The translations under genes and the position numbers were made by a program. A stretch of DNA of 57,769 bases from Zygnema cylindricum (lineage: Eukaryota; Streptophyta; Zygnematophyceae; Zygnematales; Zygnemataceae), in contig JBBHKE010003509.1 in assembly GCA_037447655.1 (NCBI GenBank), forward strand, positions 1-57,769. Direction: 5' to 3'. Of the stretch, positions 1 to 10,930 are shown in pieces. A model generated the notes under the pieces. It did no database searches. It was given only the letters and a program-made list of their open reading frames with translations, and was not told the DNA's origin. Position 1 is the stretch's first letter. Every line of letters begins with the position of its first letter.

Positions 1-243
1 TTGCTTATTTATTGTCGTTCAGGTAAGAGAGAGAGAGAGAGATAGAGTGGACTATAAAGAGTGGACGAACCTAGATTTGATCCTAGGTCATACATAATCT
101 GCAGCAGTCATCCGCTTTATCCGGTAATTGGTATTAGATTCGTTATAGAAATAGGGTTTGACATTGTGATAAACACTTCACAAAGAATTAATTCATTTAA
201 CGACAACAGACAAAGTGAAGATCATGGAATAAGAACTGTACCA
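1..243 (+). repeat. Left part of an old diverged LTR (family D)
   Basis: A GA-rich start is followed by a stretch resembling the 5' third of the other LTRs: an antisense tRNA-like module, then an AGGGTTTGA-like motif, then ATTAATTCATTTAACGA-like sequence. The other half resumes at 1426, after the solo LTR, so this LTR was the insertion target. Its own 5' end lies outside the window. Confidence 0.6.
66..150 (-). other. Antisense tRNA-like module in LTR D
   Basis: On the minus strand this reads as a tRNA-like sequence: an A-box-like GGATAAAGCGG and a T-arm-like CCTAGGATCAAATCTAGG at 69-86 with a B-box-like core. No cloverleaf with a readable anticodon can be drawn, so it is a tRNA relic and not a gene. 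It occupies the same relative place as the modules in the other LTR families. Confidence 0.5.
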
Positions 244-1425
244 TGTTGATATTTGTGTATTTTCTAGGTCTGTAAATATGATAAAAAAAGGCAGAGGCAG
301 TCTGCCTCTAACTCCCCTCTCGAAGCCCCCACAGTTGTTGTAGTCACTGAAGGCTGGATAGGGAGCTAGAGCAATGGCTGCCTAAGCTCTCTAGAGAAGA
401 CATGGGGTAAATTAGGTAGACATACCAAAAGATAGTTGACGGACCCTGGAATTGATCCTGGTCCTTGCCGTCCGTCAACTTGCATTAGCCGTTAGCTCTA
501 GTCGTTAAGTCTAGGAAACATATTACGATATATTGGGTTTGATAAATATATAAATCGTTACATGTAGATTAATTCGTTTAACAACGAATAGATACGTAGT
601 GCAAAGATACAGTTTCATTTAGTACGAAATACGGTATGGGGACAAAACGGATACCGCGCATTTTGTTTCGATAGCGAAACAAATACCGCGCATCGAATTT
701 CAGCGGCTACGATTATAGCCGGTTTTGATAGTACGGCCGCGATAGGCTCCGCGATCACGGAAAAGGCACTTTTTGGCGTTTTACGGTCTTTGCCACGTCA
801 GATGACACGTGGCGTGATAACATTGGATTAGGGGAATTCCGGAGATTATAGGAACTAATCTTGATTTGACACATGTCGACATTTTGGCCATGTCGTACAA
901 TGGCCCTACAGAAAGTACACCGACACCTAAACTTTTCTGTACAACACAGTAACTTGATAGGTGCCGTACTTCAGTAGATAGAGTTTTAGAGGGGGAATAG
1001 GACTTAGAAAATTTTGGGTAGGTAGCTGCCTCTCCTAGAGAGCAGCCTGTATGAATGGCAAACTTTGGCCAGCCATAACTATCAATTTACTTGACCATTT
1101 TCAGTGATTCTTTTTGCTGCAGACTCAGGGGAGTCCACGCTACACAAGAGTGTAGTCGGTCAGAGTTTTTGTCTGCCAGGGTGGCGGTAATTCTAAGGGA
1201 AATTCAAAGTGGGTGAATGTGTCCAAATCTCATATTCTAGCTTTGCATTCTGTGGTGGAACTGAGCACGCAGAAAGTGTTATTTCACACGGGTGAATCTA
1301 TATTGGGGTTCTAGCTGTCAAGGGGTCAGTAATTTGGGTTTATATCAACTTGGAGTCGGCACTATCTAGATTAGCTTCTTTTGGATTTGCATACTCTGAG
1401 GACCAATGGAGGTTTCAGAGTTTCA
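244..1425 (+). mobile_element. Solo LTR, family A (TSD TACCA)
   Basis: The LTR starts TGTTGATATTT and ends CAGAGTTTCA. It is closely similar throughout to the LTRs at 31149-32358 and 34317-35527. It is flanked by perfect 5-bp direct repeats TACCA (239-243 and 1426-1430) with no internal region, which is the signature of LTR-LTR recombination after insertion. Inside are an antisense tRNA-like module (435-522), paired ACGT boxes, several GTAC boxes (895-990) and the leader hairpins near 1122-1155. Confidence 0.9.
435..522 (-). other. Antisense tRNA-like module in solo LTR A
   Basis: On the minus strand it contains GCTAGAGC-like A-box sequence and a T-arm-like CCAGGATCAATTCC. A 10-bp perfect inverted repeat encloses the T-arm: GTTGACGGAC at 435-444 and GTCCGTCAAC at 470-479. 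The T-loop begins with A where most elongator tRNAs have T54. No intact anticodon arm is seen. Confidence 0.55.
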
Positions 1426-2012
1426 TACCACAGCCGCAATGAACATTCTGCGCGTTGTCAAAATTGAACGGACGACATTTTTTTGGAAATTATGGAAGCA
1501 GACGACTTGCGTGAGCGTCGGCATGGCGGAATGGCTTCCTTGGCGACTTCTGCCAAAATAGCCAAAAGAATGACACGTGGCAGGTCACCAGAGGTCAGCG
1601 GAGGGAGACAAGACAAATCTATGGTGTCGGACATGGAATGAACACCGTCTTCATTGGTGTAGTACAGAAGCCGTACAGATCATATCACGGCTAGTGTAAC
1701 TTCCCTTTTACAAATTGTACGTTATAATGTTATTATTGGCAAATAGATCACTTGATAGGGAATGTGAGTAGTGGTTGAGGACTTAGATAGTTTTCTAGTA
1801 CTGCTCTCACAGAGAGCTTCTGCATGTATTTGCTGACTTTTATCATCCATATTATTGTGCTCATATTATGCTGCTCAGTGGAGCATTTACAGTGATTATT
1901 TTTGCGGCGAACTCAGGGAAGTCCTCCCTTCACTAGGGTGAAGTCTTTCACAGTTTACGCCTACTTAGGTGGCATCTATTCTTGTGCAGAGTGAAGTGGG
2001 TCAGGGCTATCC
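1426..2012 (+). repeat. Right part of old LTR D, with leader hairpins
   Basis: This continues the LTR interrupted at 243. It retains GTAC boxes (1662, 1672), the GGACTTAGA and CTCTCACAGAGAGC landmarks seen upstream of the TATA region in other LTRs, and the leader hairpin CTTCAC-TAGG-GTGAAG at 1928-1943. The end is approximate because similarity to the other families fades near 2010. Confidence 0.6.
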
Positions 2013-4252
2013 TATAAGCTTAATCTGATTAGTTACCGACTTTTTTTCTGCGTGGCACATGTTGGTTGTCTCTACGTAAGAAACAATTACAATCGTGCGA
2101 ATCTATATAGAATCTTTGGCAACAAAGTGTGACCACATATTTGTACAAACGATAATAAAAAGTGACTCGTACGAGGCATTCGATAAAATCTGTACGGGCG
2201 GACAAGATTTATAAAAGTGTACAAAAATGCAAAATGGTTAGTGGATGGCAACAAGAGCGTGAAAGAATATGCTCCGTCAAAGATTTTATCACGGATTCCG
2301 GTGGCCATGCGTCCACCCCGGCGTAAGGCACATGGCCTATGCGACGTGTAGCCACCTGTTCTTGCGTTCATCGTAGATATTTTTTAACTTTTACGTGCTG
2401 CAAAATTCTATTTGTTCAGGCTCTTAAAATTGACCTACTTCAAGTCACTTGTTGCAAACTGAAAGGTTCGATCGTTGACGTATCTGATTCTGCATCCGAC
2501 GGTCCAGGTTTACGCCCATAAACGTGGAGTATCAAATAAGTCATTCAGTAAACTTGTTTTTTCGACAAATTTTTCTTTTGGTACGGCACTATTCGAAGCA
2601 GTACGGCTTTCAGTAAACAACGACATTTTTTCCCTAATGGAACCTCACCCTAAACCGTCGATACCCATGCACGCCCAATCAAGAAAAGGCTAACTTTGCT
2701 CAGTGTGATGTATCGCCCATCCAATGGTTCACCCGAATAACTCAGATGTGTTTTCGTGAACCTCGTGTCACTTTGATTCTGTGTCACGTGACGTGATAGG
2801 TACTGAATTTGTACCCCGATTGCTCTATCGCTACATTTCAGTAGTGAAGTCATAAATTTCATTCCTTAATGGCTCATGGCGCCAAGAACCCTGTATGTGG
2901 CATTAGCAATGGCCCTATTAGCCAGTTTGCTACACCGTGGTCCAAAGGCTGGACGTCGCTGAACACAAAATGGCACACTAAGTTAGAAAAACAGGAAAAT
3001 CAGTTTTGCTGGTTCAATTGTCAATACAAACATGCGCACTACAGACAAGCTTAACACACAATTTGTGAGCTTTTCTCATTTTGTGACAAAGTTAGACTTG
3101 CCAAATAAATCCTCCCCATTTAATCATAATCAGTTGCTAAAAAATATTAAAAACCATAAAGGTGTAAATTAATTCATGGGAGGCGCTTAAAAAATTTCAA
3201 ATGAGTCATGTGGTTGGTGCTAGTTTTGATGTACTCGCTCTCATTATTAATAGGTAGGCATGAAATAAATGATTCCCATTTTTTACCATTCCTAGTGTTC
3301 AAAATTTGCACATATACCTCAAATTATTTAAGAGTGATGACTATAATGCAAATAACATGGTAGATAGCTTAAATTCGAGGGAGAATTTCACAAGATACGG
3401 TGCAAAAGTATACAAAATATACCAAAAAAGAGTCAACATGTTAGACATGTAACCATCCTCATATTGCAATGAAATATCCCCTTCTTCATTGAAAGATGAA
3501 GACATTTTGTGGGAATATTCCAGTTACAGCGCACTCTTTGCCCAACAAAAAAGTGCTTTATAACCCAAATTGTGTATGTTCGTGCCATATTATGCTCTAC
3601 AATAAGTTTTTCAAAGTGTAAAACTGCTTCTAGTCTCCATCATTACGGCCAGAACATTTTCTTGTAAATTTGTACAATTTTTCTTTATCATTTGTACTTC
3701 TATGTCCTATCACACTTCAGTGTCACTCTTTCGATAAAATCCCACTTCTGTTTCTTGTGACATAACAATGGATTCCTTGCTGTGAAGGGTTTAAAATAAA
3801 AAAATGCTTTAGATGTAAAGCCTTTCAATAAAATCCAATGGCAATATTGACAAATTCAATAACTCTAAGACGAATATATTTTTGGGGTTCATGCGCATAG
3901 ATCATTTACAAAGGAACATGAAAAAAGGTCTTTTACCATTCAAAATGAACATACGACATCCTCAATATTTTTGACAAATATCACTCAAAAAGACTAAAAA
4001 GGTGTTCCCTCTCTTTTCCCACTGGATACTATTGGTGGGTCTCTATTCCACTGCTCCAAAATCCTTTTTTTACCCTAACTTCAACAGTTGGGTGTCGTCA
4101 TATCTATTTGCACATGCAACTGTCCTAAAATAAAATGTATAAGTTCGAATATCCGTGAAAAACCATAAAAAACCCTAAGAAACTACTACAAAATTTGTTT
4201 AGCGCATAGATTATCGATGATGTCCTGCATCCCAAAAAACCACCCTCAAAGT
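2013..4252. other. AT-rich intergenic stretch, no gene recognised
   Basis: Only short, unconvincing reading frames occur, without recognisable protein motifs or splice-consistent structure. No LTR landmarks are visible. Confidence 0.5.
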
Positions 4253-4396
4253 CAGTTCTGTTAAACTTTTTCTATGCCCAAAAATCCAAGCAATGACAAC
4301 CAGTTCTGTTAAACTTTTTCTATGCCCAAAAATCCAAGCAATGACAACCAATTCTGTTAAACTTTTTCTATGCCCAAAAATCCAAGCAATGACTAG
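4253..4396 (+). repeat. 48-bp tandem repeat, three copies
   Basis: Three near-identical 48-bp units begin at 4253, 4301 and 4349 (each starts CAGTTCTG or CAATTCTG). Because 48 is a multiple of 3, an incidental frame stays open on the minus strand, but no gene is supported. It lies just beyond the predicted 3' end of the DOMON gene. Confidence 0.9.
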
Positions 4397-4656
4397 GTTG
4401 TCAGCTTCTAAAGGTTCAAACAAAAACAGTTTAAATCAATAGAAAAAATGTTCTGAAAGCGGAATAATTTTCCTATCTTTTGTGTACAAATATGAGCTTT
4501 TGTCACAACATGTTGGGCACTAAAAGTTTGAAAGCCAGAGCATACGTTTTCTTTACTAATCCCATTTTTGATATTTCTAACTTGCCAGCGTTATTTTTTC
4601 CAAAAGCTTTCCAAAAAGCACCATATCCATAATTGTTCCATTTTGAAACAAAAAAA

Positions 4657-6252
4657 TTAAATAAAAACCGTACCAATAGGAGGACTCTTAGAAGGAGGGC
4701 CCTTGGAAGGAGGAGGGCGGCTCTTCGGAGGAGGAGGACTCTTCTTAGTAGGAGGGGGACTCTTCTTAGGAGGAGGAGGACTCTTCTTAGTAGGAGGGGG
4801 ACTCTTCTTAATAGGAGGGGGACTCTTCTTAGAAGGAGGAGGTGGACTCTTCTTAGAAGGAGGACTCTTCCTAGGAGGAGGGGGCCTTCTGGAAGGAGGG
4901 CTCTTCAAAGGAGGAGGGGTCTTCAAAAGAGGAGGAGAGCTCTGAGAAACAACACCAAGCACCAATCATAAAAAAAAGTTCGAGATGGAAAGTATTATAG
5001 CATTCAGAATATGGCTCGTTATCTGATGAAACGAAGGCATCCTGGTATACGAACAATAAAAGCTCTACGAAAGGAGAAGGAGAAAGAAAGTGTGTTTACC
5101 GGAGGAGGAGTAGCTGGTTCAAGAGGAGGAGGAGAGCTCTGCGAAACAAAGCAAGGCACCAAAAAAAAAAAAATCAAGATTGGAAATCTGATAGCATTCA
5201 GATTACGGCTAGAATGAGGTCATCCTAATATTATACTGTCTATAGAATCTTGAGTCCATAGAAAGAACATATGTGAGGTTTGCTAAGCGCCTCGTTGATT
5301 TCAAAAAAGCTAAAAGCTCTTCAGTTTGCTGAATATCGATTCTAATCGTCGAATAGATTGTCATCAACGCCTTTGAGAGCGAATGTACATTCAAACAAAA
5401 AGAGTGCTAACATGAATGGACATGGTTTTAGTCTTAAATAAGGGGAAAATGAAAGAGAGAATAGGATAGCGGATAAAATCGAGAAGATAAAAAAAAAGGA
5501 AGCGTAAGACATCATAAAAAGATGGAGGAGAGACAGAAAGAATGAGTGGTCACCAGAGGAGGAGGTGGTGGCGAAGGCAGAGGAGGTTCGGCGAGGCCAG
5601 GGTCGGAAATTTCCCGGAAGTCACGGAGCACTCTGTCGTGTCTCGCGTCGTGATCTGCATGCTCCATGATAGCCGTTCCCGCGGCGCCGCCAGATCCGGT
5701 GGACGACGTGGGTCCCTTTCCGTACACATGAATGTACTGCGCTTTGGCGCCGAGCGTGATTTCAAACTGAATGTAAATCCTCTCCGCCGGCACGCCGTCG
5801 ATCAGTACGGATTGCACGAAGCAATTCTTGCTGGTCACGTTGAGGCGGTCCTTGGTGTGGTCTAGGTGCACACCGTCGTAGTCGGTGTCGTCGAGCCACA
5901 GCTGCACCACTTTCGGTCCGGCGGCCGTATTGTAGCACGCCAAAACGGAACTGTTCTGCATCAGCTTCTGGTCCATGATGTTGAGGCCCCAGGCGACCCA
6001 GCCGCCGGGCTGCCGTGGTACGGAAACGTACAGGCCCTTCAAGTACTTCGCGTACGGATTTAGAGTGTTGTTGTAGCTGAGGGACCACGCGACTGTGGAG
6101 TTGTCCCTCAGAGTGTTACACGTGGAGTACTTTGTGGGAACGAATTGGTAGGAGCTGTAGCAAGTTAGGTTGCTCTGAGCACTTGTACGGATGGGTGCGG
6201 CGATGAGAAGAGAGGCGGATAGGAGAAGGAGAATACGAAGAGAGTGAGCCAT
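4657..6252 (-). CDS. Secreted DOMON-domain (AIR12-like) protein with spliced Pro-rich extensin-like tail
   Basis: Exon 1 (6252 down to 5554, 233 codons) starts with a clear signal peptide (about residues 1-25, hydrophobic LLLLSASLLIAA). A DOMON domain follows, with the diagnostic GWVAWGLN motif and several N-x-S/T sites. DOMON proteins of the AIR12 type bind heme b and act in redox at the apoplast/plasma membrane. I infer two further phase-0 exons: 5138-5100 (acceptor TTTCGCAG, donor GTAAAC; 13 codons) and 4941-4657 (acceptor TTTCTCAG), ending at TAA. They encode about 94 residues of SPPPxKK-type repeats including SPPPP, as in extensins. Total is about 340 aa. If the weak GTGACC donor at 5553 is not used, the protein ends at 5512 (246 aa). 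Another exon beyond 4657 is possible, since a GTACGG donor-like site precedes the stop. DOMON identity is firm; the tail exons are inferred. Confidence 0.72.
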
Positions 6253-6356
6253 GGTGCTCTGGAGAAGATGGGAGAGAGAGGGAGAGGGAGAAATAGCTTG
6301 AGAAGAACTGAGGAATTCGAGCCAGGGTGAGATTACTATCAGAAGCTTATCAGATT

Positions 6357-6368
6357 CCTTTTTATACC
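6357..6368 (-). promoter_or_regulatory. TATA box of the DOMON gene
   Basis: On the minus strand this reads GGTATAAAAAGG, about 105 bp upstream of the ATG at 6252. A GA/CT-rich leader lies between, as is common in plant 5' UTRs. Confidence 0.6.
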
Positions 6369-7450
6369 AGAAGCGTACAGAATTACAGAATCAGTGACGT
6401 CGCAAATTTTTAAAGATCGGAAAATTTCATTGGTCCAGCTATGGACGACTGTGTACTCTGTACGAAAACTGTACGTCAGAATCTTGGCTGGAGTACAAAA
6501 CTTGTCCGCCGACTTGAAACCGACACGTCGACCAATGAACCCCGCGTTCGACAGCCTGTGAGACAACACAGTTTCTCACGCTTTCATTAAATGCGGGAAC
6601 GCACGTTTGGAATCAATCGACAACCGTGTCCAAAAAGCGGGCAGCGGAAACAAATTCCTTGAAAACAAAATTGTACGGATGTATTGGAACGAGCCGACAA
6701 GTGGCAGATGGACCCAAAAAGGACCTCGTCCGGGTATTTTTTGTCTTTTTATGGTAGTTCTCAAATATTGATTATGCAATTTCTGACCGTCCAGATGAGA
6801 ATCTTAACTTCTTAACAGTCGTAAACGTTGGGCGAAGCCGAAATGTTGTCGTTTTGTCACCTTGAATAGTACGGATTAACCCATATTCAACGAGATATAG
6901 AGGTGAACAATACTTAACACCGGTTTGTATCCGAAAAATCCGAAAAGGTATTCAATAGCCACAGTGGAGCAACAGAATCAAGTTGGGTGAAATCTGTGTC
7001 GTGCAACGATAAAGCAAAAATAAACGACGAAACAAAAAATCGCATGAGAGCGAGTCTTAAACGACAAATGATGCTTAGAAGGTTGGACAAGATTGGTCGG
7101 CGCTATTCTTGCGTGTTTGTCATCGTCGCGGCACGCGATTCTCCCGTGTTTAGCTTGTGCATAGAACAAAATACACGCAGTCAGTTGATGAGGCAGTCCA
7201 TCTAAATCCGACAACGCAGTGTGCCCAAAAATATTCTAGGTTGTCGGAATGTGCGACACCGACGACGTGACGTGCCAAAAAAAGTGGACGGTTTGTCAAA
7301 GTGTGGCGTGCACGACAATGTGACGACATGACAGCGTGGCGCGTGCAAGCTCTCATTGGTTGGACAGAAGAAAGGTTTATGGCGGCGGGCAGAATGAGCT
7401 TTTGAAAGTTTGGCCGCGGATGTCGTGCGACTCTGATTAGATTCGGTCTA
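6369..7450. other. Intergenic region upstream of the DOMON gene
   Basis: There is no recognisable coding sequence. Several ACGT-core words (for example GACGTGACGTGCC near 7265) and CCAAT-like words occur but cannot be tied to function. Confidence 0.4.
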
Positions 7451-7995
7451 GTACACCGCGAATCGTTATTAGTGTCAACAACTCTAATTTGGGTTCTTAA
7501 AATTTTGATTTTTTTCCCCAAATAGGATACATGATTTTAATTTTTCCTTCACGTTAATTAAGGTACCGTACAAAATAGCATAAAGAATGAAAGTACAATA
7601 ATATCTAAATAGTGTGGTGTACGGTCGATTTCATACCGTACATAAATGTACCTTTTCAAGTGAAAATTTTACATAAAATGAATTAAATCAGACGCGCACG
7701 CATAAGAACGTGCGCTCAAAAAACGGGATTGGTCTGACATGTAAATTAGTCTTACATGTACGGATATTTAAATTTCACGACGGAGTACGATTTCTAATAT
7801 TTTGTACGAATACATATAATAATGTGTATAACCATACAGAAAATTTTCCATTTTTGCTGTTCCAAATTAGCATTAACGCCGAAATTAGAATACACGTTTT
7901 TTAAAAAAAAAATCAAATTCTTAATTAGCATCAATTACGGTAAATTTACTTCTACACTATTTAAACCTTGACACTAATAACGATGCGCGGTGTAC
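7451..7995. mobile_element. MITE-like element with 28-bp terminal inverted repeats
   Basis: GTACACCGCG...ATTAGTGTCAA at 7451-7478 is matched in inverted form at 7968-7995 with 27 of 28 bases pairing. The 545-bp interior is AT-rich and non-coding. The target-site duplication cannot be settled by eye. Related ends occur at about 45735, 50812 and 54412. Confidence 0.75.
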
Positions 7996-8039
7996 AGTTT
8001 GGGCTGTCAGGTAGGCATATGAAAGTTATTTGAGGTGTT

Positions 8040-8505
8040 TTGTACCGGTAGCCATTTGTCGATAACCGATATGCCAATTTTTTGGGTTAACGATATCAAT
8101 ATATCGAAAAGATATATCGGCACCGATGTTATCGCCATGATAAAATAACCAATAGATAATTATCGGTTTTTTTATGGGTTTTTTTATTGCGATAACTATC
8201 GGCGATAATTGTACGGATCAAAACCGTATTTATGCACGGTTTGTGCCGTTGTATTGAACTGTCGTTCTAACGTTACTCAAGGTGAGTAAAACATTGCCAT
8301 ACGTGGCATGCCACGCTATCAACAGTGAAAAATATAACACAACATATTATTAAGTACTATTATATAGCGTACTATATTTTTTCCACTTATCGCCGATAAG
8401 AAATTCGTTGGTCTCAAAGCGATATATCAGGACCCCTCGCTGTTCGATAACTAACTATCTCTACCGATTTTATGCGATAAGTTTCTTACCGGTATACAAC
8501 CTCGT
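8040..8505. repeat. CGATA-rich inverted-repeat element
   Basis: The stretch begins TTGTACCGGTA and ends TACCGGTATACAA, an imperfect terminal inverted repeat. Its body is packed with TATCG/CGATA words, including TATCGGCGATA-like palindromes. It is non-coding, and its class is unknown. Confidence 0.5.
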
Positions 8506-9034
8506 GGTTATTTGACACTATGGTCCTTCACATTTAGGTTGGAAACGCTCTGAATTGCTATTAGGGTTAATAACACTAATTTGACGCCCCAAATTTTGAA
8601 CCTCGAACCTAAAATAGAATTACTAACTCTAATTTTTTTTATGTTAATATAGGTACTATTCAATTAGCATTAATAACTCTAAGTTAGACAATTTTCAATA
8701 GTGTAGAGAACGAAATGTGTCATTCCGTACTATAACTGCTCATTATTTCGTACAGATATGCAGTATAAGTGTCAGACAAAGGCGTCGACACTGGAAAATG
8801 AGTGCGTCGTCGTGTAAAAGTGCACTCAGGTTTGGTTCCCAATGATAAAGATGAGGAAAAATCACACGAATTTGTCCTCACATGTCCAAACGTCTTCAAT
8901 GTGAGAACAGGTTATACATGCTACACTATGGGAAAAGTGTAACCAAATTAGCGTTATTGAATATATTGGAGTAAAGTTTTTTTTGGCGAAGTGCCTTCAA
9001 CCTAAATTAGAGTTATTAACACTACTTGTACTAT
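8506..9034. other. Intergenic, with MITE-like ATTAGTGTTA words
   Basis: No gene is seen. TTAATAACACTAATTT near 8567 and AAATTAGAGTTATTAACAC near 9005 are inverted relatives of the terminal words of the 7451 MITE, so this may be another decayed copy. The right edge abuts the truncated E1 LTR. Confidence 0.4.
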
Positions 9035-9693
9035 GAATAGGAAAAATAGAGACATATCAGATTCAGTGTGTGCATCGTGTCTGCCGCACGAAACAAATGT
9101 ATCGAACATTAATTTCGACGGCGTAAATTAAAAGTCGGTCTTCATCCGACGGCGCTAATTGTTGTCGAGGTCCCGGAATGGTCACTTTGGCTGTTTTTCG
9201 ACGTGGAGTGACGTGGCGTGATCTATCGATACGTGGCAAGAATGAATTGAGCAGCAGAGAACCTGGACAACATAAGGACAATTCAAAGGGTGACACCCGT
9301 CCACTCCATGGCCTTGTCGTACAAAGGTCGTACATAAAGTACATCAGCCACTGTAGTTTTTTGGTACTTTACAGTCTCCTGATTAGAGTGTACTCCAGTA
9401 GATAGGGCTTGTGAGAGGGGTTTGGGACTTAGGGGATTTGAGTAGATAGCACCTCTCTCCCAAAGAGCTTGTATAAAAGTTGGCATCTCTGCTGCATCAT
9501 AACTAATATGCTGTTTGGCAAATTTTAGTGATTCTTTTTGCTACGGACTCTAGGAGTCCAGGTTGCACAAGGGTGCAGTCAAACTTTCAATTTGCCTTCT
9601 TCGGTAGCAGTGATTGTGACTTGAAGTGGGTTAGTTAAAAACTATCTAGAGACTTTCTAAATTTTGTTGTCCTATAGAGGACACATAATTGCA
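9035..9693 (+). repeat. Truncated 5' LTR of E1
   Basis: It aligns with the 3' LTR at 28120-28792 (shared CAGTGTGTGCATC and GCACGAAACAAATG). The first ~300 bp, including the tRNA-like module, are missing. It ends ATAATTGCA directly before the primer site. The gag start codon normally encoded in the LTR end is mutated here (ATA, then an in-frame TAA). Confidence 0.8.
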
Positions 9694-9708
9694 GGTTATG
9701 GGCCCACC
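9694..9708 (+). other. Primer binding site of E1 (internal tRNA-iMet type)
   Basis: GGTTATGGGCCCACC is complementary to the anticodon stem-loop of plant initiator tRNA-Met (GGUGGGCCCAUAACC), not to its 3' end. Drosophila copia uses the same kind of site. Confidence 0.85.
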
Positions 9709-10930
9709 CTCTAGAGTGCCCACCTTCAATGGATATGGGTTTATCAATTGGGAAGCCATGATGATGGGGGCTTTGTGCGAAAAACGATACTAGGGTATCG
9801 TTAGTGGACAAGTGAAACGTCCACCCTTGAGAACTCTACCAGGATTTGGAAGAGTAAGGTTTCTTGCAGCAGCAACTGCTACAGCGGAGGAGGCAGATGA
9901 TGGGGACAACGGTGTGTCCAAAAAAGGGAAAGAGAAGGAGACACCCCTTACTCCTATTGCCACGGCACTGGGAGCGGCGGCCGTGAAAACCGTAAAGAAC
10001 GATACTCAAATGTGGGAAGACGTAAACCTGGCTACCAAGAACTTCATTCTAAGGCACCTCACGCAAGCTTTGGCCACTCCTCACCTTCACATTTACAAGG
10101 CCGAGGAGTTCTGGGTGAGTTTGGTGGAGATCTATAGAACTGGTACTATTGAAGAGCTCCATTTGGATGAGCAGAAGCTAGTGAGTTACACTTACAAAGG
10201 AGGAAACTTGTTATATTATTGTAATGATCTTTCATGTTTGTATATAGAGATGGAAAGTGCCGAGTGGACAGGTACAATGAAAATGAAAGTTAACACTCTC
10301 ATCCTGATGTTATCAGAGGAGTACGAGAACATAGTGTTTCAAGTATAGGAAATGACTGATAGTTCATGGAAGTGGAATATAATGGTTCATATGATACTTG
10401 TGTAGGAAAACACCATGGAGATTAGGAGAGGAGGAAAGAGCATTTAAGCTCTAGTTGAGGAGGGGACCGATGGGGGAAGGATCTGAAGGAACTGTACAAA
10501 GTGGAAATAGATCAGTCTTGAGACCGAGGCCTCCAAAGGGCCTTTGTCATTTTTGCAAAAAAATCGGGACACTTCATAGCAGATTGTGTCAAGCTGTCGG
10601 AGCAGAGGCTCCAGGAGAACCGTTGAGGGGGTTCTTCAGGAGGGAAGAAATAGGCACTTGTGGTCACAAAAATGATAGGAGAAATCGAAGACAAGTCATT
10701 TGAAGAGGAGGATGGGGAGCTTCTTCTTGACGAGAGTCTAGAGAAGAAGGAGATCCCTCGGAAACAGAAGTGTGCACCCGAAGCAATTCAAGAAGCCCCA
10801 CAGGAAGGATGGATTATCGACTCAGGGGCATCCATGCATATGTATCGTGATAAACATCTCTTTACTAAGCTAAGGAAAATCCCTATTGTAGTGATAGAGT
10901 ATAGGGATGGGAGAGTGGTTACAACAGATC
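9694..10930 (+). pseudogene. E1 gag and zinc-knuckle/protease start, decayed
   Basis: The copia GAG frame (9812-10348, retaining KNFILRHLTQALATPH) is followed by stops and shifts, then a damaged zinc knuckle (10540-10600) and the protease DSGASMHMY at about 10819-10845. A TAG at 10403-10405 occurs at the same codon as in F. Integrity is lost by at least three stops or frameshifts. Confidence 0.85.

Noticed and set aside
4253-4396. CRISPR-like array
   Set aside because: The units are directly abutting 48-bp tandem copies without unique spacers, in a plant-like genome.
4633-4971. Arg-rich and Gly-rich plus-strand frames (RRRTLLSRRG and GGGLFL repeats)
   Set aside because: They are the antisense of the Pro-rich SPPPxKK exon of the DOMON gene; simple repeats keep several frames open.
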